From assembly GCF_022201045.2 (NCBI RefSeq), contig NC_068558.1, forward strand, positions 8,647,501-8,711,500: a stretch of DNA of 64,000 nucleotides, read 5' to 3'. Under the pieces are notes generated by a model. The model was given only the letters and a program-made list of their open reading frames with translations. It was not told the DNA's origin and made no database searches. The stretch comes from Citrus sinensis (taxonomy: Eukaryota; Streptophyta; Magnoliopsida; Sapindales; Rutaceae). The first letter of the stretch is position 1. Every line of letters begins with the position of its first letter. The translations under genes and the position numbers were made by a program. Positions 56,346-64,000 of the stretch are shown here, piece after piece.

Positions 56346-57519
56346 GTACTATACTCTACTTTCTGATCTTCCTTTCTTTGTATTTTATTTTTTTTTTATT
56401 TTTGGAAACAAATAAAAAAAAAAAAAAAGTGGGGGGAATAAAAAAAGTATAGATCATTTCGAGTACTTGTTAAACATATTGAAGGTCAAGTCAGTTGGAT
56501 AAGTCGGAAGTTAGGGATCTTTTGGGGGCTGATTGACGAACTTGAATTTGGGCTTCTTCTTCTGCCGCTATTTTTTAAGATTTTTTTCTTTTATTTTTAC
56601 ACTCTCATGGAAAATCACAACTGTCTCATCTCTCAAAAAGCTTGCTTTTATGTTTTTTCTTACAGAACTTGCTAATCCATTCAAGACCGATGTTCTCCGT
56701 CATGTTATTATTATTATTTTTTTCCCCACATTTGCGTAACATCACTCAAAACGAAATAATATATTTCTGGGATAAGATTTTTGTTATGTGCATTTCCAAT
56801 TGCTGGAACCAAATAAGATAATTTTGTATCTGCTTTAAAATTAGCGTGCATCTTCCAGGAAGAACTTAAAATATATCTTGTACATTGCAAACGGGTCATA
56901 TGGGGACTTAGAGTTTGACATGTAACAAATATAAACATATTTGCCCTAGCCCCTTGGGTTTTGTCCACTTCTCTATCATCTACTCTTAGAAAAATTAAAA
57001 AAATATTAATAAATATATTTACAACTTAGACATCAACTATTCTTTTCTTCTTGTTCTTTTTTTTTTTTTTTCAATTATACAGACATCTCACAATGTAATA
57101 AAATAAAATTAAAATATTAAATAATATGAGTGTATTCACATATAATAATCAGGTTAATCTCCTACAATTCAATTAAATATAATAAATTTAAATTTTATCT
57201 TGAACTGACCTATTTATTATTTTTTTAAAATATAAAATTAATGGTTATCCGATAAAAATATGAAACTAATTAAATGTTCACTATATATTAATTTATGAAG
57301 AATTGAGAATTAAAGTGCATCCAAATATAATATGAGTAATTACTTCGCATGCTACTTAAATATTTTTCCCCTGGAAAGTATTTCCAAGGACATCCCCTTT
57401 TTGAACATATACAACTCTCATGATGACTTTTACATTACTGTCCATAGAGTCTGAGACCAACTGAATCAGATAAATAATTCATTCAACTTTAATCTCCACT
57501 TTCTGCTTTTCTCTTCAAA
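56346..57519. other. intergenic, AT-rich
   Basis: A/T runs (56412-56426, 57058-57071) and no supportable coding region. Confidence 0.5.
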
Positions 57520-57572
57520 TTATTTATTTATTTTTATTAAACAGTGACAAGTTGGTTACACTGACCGGACCC

Positions 57573-57604
<32 letters not shown>

Positions 57605-58125
57605 GATAAGGAAGTAAAGCTTTCCATTAACAGAACTTTGACAGTAACAACGAAACATGATCAGGGAAATTTTCCAGCCAAATACACTGATTTTCAACTT
57701 CTAAAGCTTTCTTTGCTACAGAATGAGCAGCTATATTACAACCCCTTGGAGCAAATTGAATTGATGCTTGGCTCTGGATCCTAAGCTTTGTCTGGATTTC
57801 AGCAATAATCCATTCAATTTCTGCCTTGCTTTCCTTTCTGTTTAGTGACAGATCCACCACCTCCTTTGAATCTGACTCAATGACCATTGGCACACAAGCC
57901 ACCTGTTGAGCAGTTTCAATTCCAAACAAAACAGCTTTCGCTTCCATACTAGCTACAGTGCCTCGAAATTGAACATTTCGATTTAGAAGGGGATGTCCTT
58001 CTAAACAGTGACAAGTTGATTACACTGACCGGACCTCTTGTTACTCTCGGGTGGTTATTTATTTATTTATTAAACAGTGACAAGTTGATTACACTGACCG
58101 GACCTCTTGTTACTCTCGGGTGGCT
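57520..58125 (+). repeat. 69-bp tandem repeat, first unit split by a LINE
   Basis: Unit: TTATTTATTTATT then AAACAGTGACAAGTTGATTA, CACTGACCGGACCTCTTG and TTACTCTCGGGTGG. Copies have their AAACAG start at 57539 (interrupted), 58003 and 58072 (period 69). The last two are nearly identical. The CCGGACCTCTTG...TCTCGGG half is related to the 45-bp array that follows at 58126. Confidence 0.8.
57577..58002 (-). mobile_element. 5'-truncated LINE tail (RNase H domain) with poly-A
   Basis: On minus, a frame of 106 codons (57947-57627) ends a LINE RNase H domain: MEAKAVLFGIETAQQVACVP, VIESDSKEVVDLSLNRKE and APRGCNIAAHSVAKKALE, with Asp and His catalytic-site positions visible. A short 3' UTR and a poly-A (T-run 57577-57603 on +) follow. 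The flanks AAACAGTGAC...CCTTG (57539-57576; 58003-58040) are 38-bp near-identical direct repeats, either a long target duplication or two units of the local tandem repeat. The copy's frame is open, so the insertion is not ancient. Confidence 0.75.
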
Positions 58126-58349
58126 GGCCTGTAAAATGTCATCCGGACCCCTTGTCACTATCGGGTTGTTGGCCTGTGATATGTCATCCGGACCCCTTGT
58201 ACCACTCGGGCGCCTGGCCTGTAAAATGTCATCTGGACCCCTCCTCACTATCGGGTCGTTGGCCTGTGATATGTCATCCGGACCCCTTGTACCACTCGGG
58301 CGCCTGGCCTGTAAAATGTCATCTGGACCCCTTGAACCACTCGGGCGGT
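58126..58349 (+). repeat. 45-bp tandem repeat with 90-bp higher-order structure
   Basis: Five units start GGCCTGT at 58126, 58171, 58216, 58261 and 58306. Types alternate: A (GTAAAATGTCAT...) and B (GTGATATGTCAT...). The two B units are identical, and A units 1 and 3 differ at a few positions, so the real period is a 90-bp dimer. The unit is a multiple of three, so one frame (58016-58357) reads a 15-residue repeat GPLVPLGRLACKMSS / GPLVTIGLLACDMSS. The unit resembles the end of the adjoining fold-back element (GGCCTGTAAAATTTCACCCA). Confidence 0.9.
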
Positions 58350-59697
58350 GCCTGTAAAGTTTCTTTACGACCCCTATACTCTATATTATTTATAATTTAT
58401 TCATAAATATCATAAAACTTTTTGAATTGTAAAATTTCAGTTAACCCTTTACACTCAATTTTATTTTAGAGTACGAATTCACCCCTCTATAATTTTAAAA
58501 TTTCAAAATAATCTCTATTTAATTAAAAATATAATAATTATTAAATAAATTATAATTATTTTTATTATTTTATTATAATCATAAATATAATTATATTTTT
58601 TAAATAGATTATTATTGCTGTTATTAATAACAAGAATAAAATTTATTATAATTAATTAATCTATTGACAATAATTAATAATAATTTTTTCGTTAAATTGT
58701 TAATAATAGTAATAATTAATGATAATTATTATCAATAATTAATTTTGAATAATAAAAAAATATAAAATAAAAATTATGATAAAAATTAATTAACGATTTT
58801 ATAGCAATTTGTTACAATTTAACTCATTCTGATTTTAATTCTAAAACAAAATAAACACATAAATAGTAATACAACTCATTCTAATTACGATTCATGTAAT
58901 TCAAGCAAATAAATTATTCTGATTTCAATTCTTCATAAGTATTATTTACAATTTACTATAAAATTGTGAATCACTCTATATTATTTACAATTTATTCATA
59001 AGTATTATGAATTTTATAATGTATTCACAAAATATGAATTGAATTTAGCTGGAAACATAATGAGTTAGAGTTGGAATAGCTAGAATCAAAATGAAGAATT
59101 GGAGTCAGAATAATTTATTTATTTGAACTGTATAAATCGTAATTAGAATGAGTTGTATTACCATTAATGTGTTTATTTTATCTTAGAATCAAAATCAAAA
59201 TGAGTTATATTGTAACAAATTGCTATAAAATCCTTAATTAATTTTTATCATAATAATTATTTTATATTTTTATTATTTTTATTATTATTATTATTCAAAA
59301 ATTAATTATTAATAATAATTATCATTAATTATTACTATTATTAAAAATTTAACGAAAAAATTATTATTAATTATTGTCAATAGATTAATTAATTATAATA
59401 CTTTTTATTCTTGTTAGTAATAATAACAATAATAATCTATTTAAAAAATATAATTATATTTATGATTATAATAAAATAATAATTATAATGATTATAATTT
59501 ATTTAATAATTATTATATTTTGAATTAAATGGAGGTTATTTTAGAAATTTAAAATTATTGGGGGAATTCGTACTCTAAAATAAAATTGAGTATAAAGGGC
59601 TAAATGAAAGTTTACAATTCAAAAAGTTTTATAATATTTATGAATTAATTACAAAATAATACAGAGTATAGGGGACTGGGTGAAATTTTACAGGCCA
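58350..59697. mobile_element. fold-back (long inverted repeat) element
   Basis: Arms of about 590-610 bp (58350-58937 and 59090-59697) are inverted copies around a ~150-bp centre. The left arm starts GCCTGTAAAGTTTC..CCCCTATACTCT, and the right, reverse-complemented, GCCTGTAAAATTTC..CCCCTATACTCTGT. Deeper blocks match too: ACTCAATTTTATTTTAGAGT, TTGTTACAATTTAACTCATT-like, AACAAAATAAACACAT. The interior is extremely A/T-rich, non-coding. The outer ends GGCTGGCCTGTAAAAT (left: 58123-58138; right: reverse complement of about 59686-59701) suggest that the tandem array to the left is part of the element's subterminal region. Superfamily not determined. Confidence 0.75.
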
Positions 59698-59838
59698 GCC
59701 GAAAATTACATTTAATGCCCTTGGAGGTCCGCACTTTGCGTAACATAAATACATGCTTAATCTCACTGTCTTTATGTCTCGTTACTCATATACAAACTAG
59801 GAAGCATATATACTTACCTAGTCCTAACCTAAATATTA

Positions 59839-60303
59839 ATGGACGTTGTAAATCGTTTCAAGGCTTCGTTTACATCAATATTCACAAAAATCTTCCAACT
59901 CTTGGCCAAAACTACCCCACCAGTATTACCACCACAACAAGCACCGGCTGCTGATCAGCAAAACCTAGATTGGGCAATGATAATGATAGGCTTTTGCTTA
60001 CCATCGGCCATTGAAATTGCTCTTCAATCTTTGCAGGTTCAATCCCAGCTGCCTCCCATGTTCCATTTCCTTTCTCTTGCCATCATATTTTCCTTCAGTT
60101 TCCTTTTCCTCGGCAAACTCACGCGTACAAGATTTACTATAGCAGCCCAGGTGCTCGAGGGACTCGGGCTTCTATTTGCTGTGACAGCCATTTTTGTAGC
60201 CGTCATAATTCCGCTCCCTTTGTGGCTCAAGTGCCTGGCATGGACCCTCTATGCCATCCTCCTGATCGCCAGCACAATTTGTATCCTGTATAATCGTATT
60301 TAA
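59839..60303 (+). CDS. small multi-pass membrane protein of unknown function
   Basis: An intact intronless frame of 154 codons. A hydrophilic N terminus (1-42; Lys-rich, then a Pro/Gln/Ala stretch) precedes four probable membrane segments: WAMIMIGFCLPSAIEIAL (about 45-62), MFHFLSLAIIFSFSFLFLG (about 74-92), VLEGLGLLFAVTAIFVAVII (about 104-123) and CLAWTLYAILLIASTICILY (about 131-150). No domain recognised. It may localise to the endomembrane system or plasma membrane; there is no cleavable signal peptide. A tandem pseudogene copy lies at 56040. Lineage-specific small membrane-protein families of this kind are common in plants; function cannot be inferred. Confidence 0.7.
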   Translation: MDVVNRFKASFTSIFTKIFQLLAKTTPPVLPPQQAPAADQQNLDWAMIMIGFCLPSAIEIALQSLQVQSQLPPMFHFLSLAIIFSFSFLFLGKLTRTRFTIAAQVLEGLGLLFAVTAIFVAVIIPLPLWLKCLAWTLYAILLIASTICILYNRI

Positions 60304-60335
60304 TTTTAAAAATATGATATATATATATATATATG

Positions 60336-61445
60336 ATAGAGTAATTTTCCAATCCGGTAGACAATCTGTAGCCGTCGGATTGAATCCAACGGGCAACTTT
60401 TATTTTTATTTTAAATATTGATTCCGACATAAGGGCCCACACGTAGACTTTTTCAAAATCTCAATATCCTCTTCATTTCATTGCTGCAAGACTTCAAATT
60501 TCTTCTCTTTTTACTCAATTCCAATTGACCCATTTGATTTTTTAATGATCGGAACCGAACCGTGGGGGTTAAAGATCGGTTCTTTTGCGGCTTTTAAGGC
60601 TTCCTTTTAATGTTTGGATCTGGATAGGAGGGGTTTCAACGATTGGGCCATGACCGACGCGGTGTGACCGCTGGTGAGTTGAGAGGTGGCGAAGGGGCCG
60701 ATGATGAGGGAAAGAGAGAGCCACATGAGAAGGGATTGGAAGGGCTCGTTGCTTTTGAAGAAGAAGAAAGCGAAAAAAAAAAAAATGAGAAACGAAGAGA
60801 CTGAAGGTGAATAAGCGAGAAAGTTTTGTGAGTTTTTTATGGATGTTGATGCCTGACTGCAGTCTGGAGATCCTGCTCCAGCACTTCTCTATAGTTGCCG
60901 GTGAAGAAAACTCTTTTTCTAATTAGCTTTCGAATGTATTGAGCAAAGATCACCTGATTGATTTACTAAAATCAGATTGATCACGAACTCATTGTTTTTT
61001 ATGCTCTCAATATTAATAAAATTACAAAGTTTGTGATGAACACCAAAAAAAAAAAAAATTACGGCAACATCGGCAAGAAATGGTGACAGAATGGAAATCA
61101 GTGTGAATGTGTAATCATCTGCTTGTTTTATTCCTTTTTTCCCCTTGATTTAAGTTATACTAAAACGGATGATGGAAAAGTGGAAATCCCAAAGGGTGAT
61201 TTGTGAATATTAGTTCATTTTTGCTTGAATCAAACGATGAAGAATCCGGCGAGGGAAAGATCCGGTTCTCTGTTTAAAAGCAGCTTTACATTTTAATATT
61301 AAAAATTGTCAAAGACTGCATGTGGGCCCTAATGTCGGAATTAATATTTGAAATAAAAATATAAATTGCCGTTGGATTCGATCCAATGGCTATAGACTGT
61401 CTCCCGGATTATAACTCCAATCCAGCTGGATTGGAAAACTACTGT
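60336..61445. mobile_element. inverted-repeat transposon-like element, ~1.1 kb
   Basis: Ends match as inverted repeats over about 120 bp: left AGAGTAATTTTCCAATCCGG..., right reverse-complemented ACAGTAGTTTTCCAATCCAG..., and further in GATTCCGACATAAGGGCCCA versus AATTCCGACATTAGGGCCCA. The interior (60470-61310) has GC-balanced stretches with no transposase or convincing frame. Flanks are TATATATA-rich, so a target duplication cannot be read with certainty. Long ends would suit a MULE, but this is only a guess. Confidence 0.6.
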
Positions 61446-62182
61446 ATATATAAAAAATCGATGTTTAACACCCACGATTCTTTGATGTTTAAGTACAGTT
61501 AATTTATATATGTGAGAAAATCGAAAATGGGAAATTTTATTAATTTAAAATGGGATTCCGATTAGAGTCAAATTTTATTAATTTATTCAACATCAAAGAA
61601 TTTTCTACGAATAAATATCAAAACCGGACAAATTTTGGAAAAAAAAAATTGTCTGGTTAACGATTCGAAGATTTAATCTCAAAATTTTATCAAAATTTTT
61701 ATTATCGTTCGGTTGTTTTTCTAATAAATTTTAAAAATTAAATAAATTATTTTGTCTCTACTAATAAAGACTCCAATTTTAATTTTTGAGAGTAGAGGTT
61801 GTATTTTTTTTAAATGTTAAAATATTTGAAATATCATTTACTTATTTAACAATTTTATTTTATTCTTTACATAATATAATTTTAAAAAGTTTGTCTACGA
61901 AAGTAATTCTATAACTTTTAATAAAAATTCATATTGACAACTAATCAACTAGAATTTTTACGTAAAAATTTTATGTGTAAAAATTTTATTAATATAAGCT
62001 CTACTTGATATTTATGCGTAGAAAATTCTTTGATGTTGAATAAATTAATAAAATTTGACTCTAATCGGAATCCCATTTTAAATTAATAAAATTTCCCATT
62101 TTCGATTTTCTCACATATATAAATCAACTGTACTTAAACATCAAAGAATCGTGGGTGTTAAACATCGATTTTTTATATAGAC
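61439..62182. mobile_element. inverted-repeat element abutting the previous one
   Basis: Arms of about 185-190 bp (61439-61625 and about 61995-62182) are almost perfect inverted copies: ACTGTATATATAAAAAATCG at the left, and the right reverse-complemented begins ACTGTCTATATAAAAAATCG. Shared internal blocks include TTTAACACCCACGATTCTTT and TGGGATTCCGATTAGAGTCA. The ~370-bp centre is AT-rich, non-coding. A third partial copy of the arm lies at about 62410-62500 (CTTAAACATCAAAGAATCGT). Transcription across it would give a ~185-bp stem. Confidence 0.7.
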
Positions 62183-62909
62183 AGTAATTTTGTGCCCAGA
62201 ATATGAGCATTGAATAAATCATGTGAGATTTTGTCGTTCAAAATTGGTCAATTATGTGTAGTCATATATGGGTAGTCATATAAAATCTATCTACTTGCAG
62301 AGAAAAGCGCCATATTATCAAATTCAATCAATGGGTTAAAATTTTATTACTCTGTCACCATCTTGATTAGAGTCAAACTTATGATTTAGTTAGCTTGTAC
62401 ACAGAAAATTAACTGTACTTAAACATCAAAGAATCGTGGGTGTTAAACACCGATTTTTTTCCCCCCAACAATGCATTGAAAAATTTTCTACGCATTAACA
62501 TTATTAGATTACTTGTAACGTTAATTAATTTCAGCCGCGTTCACTTGATGCACAGTTAGTTGCACACGGCAATTTGATTATTTTGTAAGATGACCTTATA
62601 TTCTTATGTCCACAATTGACTGATCATTAGCGTAGAATTGGTGCACGGGGGCATGGCCGATTATTTTGAAATTTATGAATCCCTAATCCAAGAATTAGTA
62701 ATTGCAATGCCAATAAAACATCAAATTATCAACTAGTTGACCTATTAGCCAGTATATAAACTTTAAATCATTAACTCTAAATTAGTGTTTTCATGATACA
62801 CGTGAATGATGTGATACAAGCTATTCACCATCAGCAAGTTAAGTGGTTAATTATTAAGACCTCTCTAAATTACATTTATCGTAAGTTACAGCCGGTGATA
62901 TGACTGCTT

Positions 62910-62991
62910 GACAAAATAAATCAGGTGACTCATTGCTCATATTCTGGGCACAGTTGCAAATAAATCACGGAGTCACCTGATTTATTTTGTC
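62910..62991. repeat. perfect 21-bp inverted repeat with 40-nt loop
   Basis: GACAAAATAAATCAGGTGACT (62910-62930) pairs exactly with 62971-62991. The loop includes CTCATATTCTGGGCACAG, whose reverse complement occurs at about 62193-62212, linking it to the flank of the inverted-repeat element. Could be a small MITE remnant or an RNA hairpin. Confidence 0.8.
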
Positions 62992-63282
62992 CACTTCTCT
63001 GAAATCTTCGAATCCGATAACTTAAGTAAAAAATCAAATTGGTCAAAGCCACACCCAGCTCATATTTGATGCCAAGGAATCAAATTTTCTTAGCGCTTGG
63101 GATGTTGTCAGAATAACCCGGGTCAGGAATTTGCTAAGATTCTAAAAGGGTTATTTTTCGGCACCCCCCATATGTTTCGACAAATATTACCATGCACCCA
63201 CTTGTTTCAACAATGATCGCCGCGCACCCATTCTGTTAAGTTCTCCCGTTTAATTTAACAAGCCAAGGGTAAAATAGAGATT

Positions 63283-63402
63283 GTGTTATAAACAAATAAA
63301 AAATTAAATTAAAGTTGCTGCACAGAAGAAAGAGAACAAGGGGTGTTATAAACAAATAAAAAATTAAGTTAAAGTTGTTGCACAGAATAAAGAGAACAAA
63401 GA
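63283..63402. repeat. tandem duplication, 60-bp period
   Basis: GTGTTATAAACAAATAAAAA starts at 63283 and again at 63343; the two copies differ at only a few bases (for example GTTGCTGCACAGAAG versus GTTGTTGCACAGAAT). Confidence 0.9.
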
Positions 63403-63744
63403 AGAAAATAATATTGTCATTTCAGAAAAATAGTTTCATCTCTGCAAAACGTAATCTGTACAAGCAAATATCGAAGCAATATGGAGGGAAAATCTTGCGT
63501 GTTGGAGACAATTTCGCGCCAATTGCTTGATCTCTTACCTACCACATGTTCGTTTTTCAAGAAGCTTGAGGATTACACGGCTTATTGAATTGTGAGAGCG
63601 GGATATACTGGGTTTTGCAGCTTCAGCCTGCACACATTTTGACAATTTACTGAATCATCAAGGAGATTTTTATCATTTTGACAAAATTTCTTTAAGGATA
63701 GGACTATGTATAGTAGAATTGGCATTAAGAATCCAAGAAGATAC

Positions 63745-64000
63745 CTCAATGTGATCACCAGTGTTAACAAGAAATGAGTTAGGGATAGCATTGACATTGA
63801 CCCACTTTCCATTGTGTAGCAACTGAAGACCACAAATCCCACTCTGTGTGGGGAGAGTCAATAGGCCATGATCAGAATGAGGGGGCATTCCCATTGCAAG
63901 CTCAGGCTGTGGACACGGCGAGTACAAATTTGCAACCAGGATTTGCAAACCTGAATCTAGATTCATGGCCCTCTCGATGTAGCAGAATTCCAATCCCAAA
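63745..64000 (-). CDS. 2-oxoglutarate/Fe(II)-dependent dioxygenase, partial (runs off window)
   Basis: The minus-strand exon opens at the window edge and ends at a GT donor (63744-63743; ATTGAG|GTATCT). It encodes EFCYIERAMNLDSGLQILVA, PQPELAMGMPPHSDHGLLTL and GLQLLHNGKWVNVNAIPNSF, then LVNTGDHIE. The HSD in MPPHSDHG is the HxD iron ligand pair; the second His and the RxS 2-oxoglutarate site lie in a downstream exon. The spacing and the LQLLHNGKWVNV..NSFLVNTGDHIE phrase match plant DOXC-class enzymes, such as DMR6-like or flavonoid-type oxygenases; substrate unknown. I could not find the expected next exon (HRxxxN, RxS) in 60.3-63.7 kb, so the gene has either a long intron or a lost 3' end. 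If the last exon is absent, it is a pseudogene. Confidence 0.8.

Larger units (their letters stand above)
62183..63744. other. intergenic / possible intron, repeats
   Basis: Contains a third copy of the neighbouring arm (62410-62500), a perfect 21-bp hairpin (62910-62930 with 62971-62991) and a tandem duplication with 60-bp period (63283-63402). Either 3' intron DNA of the 2-OGD gene or intergenic. A 35-codon frame starts at an ATG at 63481 (MEGKSCVLETISRQLLDLLP) on + and is unassigned. No dioxygenase C-terminal exon was recognised. Confidence 0.5.

Noticed and set aside
58126-58349. CRISPR-like array
   Set aside because: Whole-unit tandem repeat with dimer period; no spacers and eukaryotic context.
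58016-58357. 113-codon frame encoding a 15-residue peptide repeat
   Set aside because: The 45-bp unit happens to be a multiple of three. No promoter, no homologue, and the frame begins in a different repeat unit. Treated as repeat DNA.
63481-63588. 35-codon + frame starting MEGKSCVL
   Set aside because: Too short and unassigned; could be a first exon but no splice partner was seen.

Overview
The window is nuclear DNA from a flowering plant, almost certainly a eudicot. Genes have GT-AG introns, intergenic DNA is very AT-rich, and the families are plant ones: UGT89-type glucosyltransferase, PLS/DYW pentatricopeptide protein, RGF/GOLVEN peptide precursor, PI4K-gamma and bZIP. Gene content and repeat style would fit Citrus or another Sapindales, but the sequence alone does not prove the species. 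There are no operons; each gene is its own transcription unit. Layout. 1-3.6 kb: gene-poor DNA. 3.6-10.6 kb: an intact PI4K-gamma kinase gene with a 5'-UTR intron and a cluster of upstream ORFs, then a three-exon RING+PHD protein gene, both on +. 11-16 kb: two UGT89 relics, and a 3,457-bp Mutator-like element with long inverted ends, a 9-bp target duplication and captured LRR/F-box sequence, itself interrupted by a 1,133-bp hAT element with an 8-bp duplication. 16.6-19.8 kb: intronless SYF2 splicing-factor gene and an intact UGT89-type gene, both on minus. 20.8-23.3 kb: a PIF/Harbinger-like element, an unidentified coding remnant and a three-exon RGF/GOLVEN peptide gene. 23.4-30.6 kb: gene desert with a decayed LINE, a MITE and a second CCGG-rich hAT element. 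30.6-33.4 kb: a UGT89 pseudogene broken by a solo LTR and a LINE tail. 34.4-46 kb: a twelve-exon CTF4/WDHD1 gene, an intronless RING-H2 E3 gene and an intronless bZIP gene, all on +. 46.5-49.8 kb: a deleted Ty3/gypsy element with two LTRs, an integrase remnant, a 71-bp tandem array and an antisense coiled-coil ORF. 50.6-55.8 kb: an unrecognised four-exon gene and a 980-codon PPR-DYW gene, both on minus. 56-60.3 kb: a membrane-protein pseudogene, a LINE tail inserted in a tandem array, a fold-back element with ~600-bp arms, and the intact paralogue of the membrane protein. 60.3-64 kb: nested inverted-repeat elements and the edge of a 2-oxoglutarate dioxygenase gene that runs off the window. The genes do not form one pathway. 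They cover housekeeping (SYF2 splicing, CTF4 replication, PPR organelle RNA editing), signalling (PI4K-gamma, RGF peptide, bZIP, E3 ligases) and specialised metabolism (UGT89, 2-OGD). The distinctive part is transposon archaeology: several insertions can be read to the base because target duplications survive and, in two cases, removing the insertion restores the host reading frame. I found no convincing new molecular system. The best candidates for follow-up are the 45-bp/90-bp repeat array at the end of the fold-back element, the antisense ORF of the gypsy element, and the Pack-MULE with its nested hAT.
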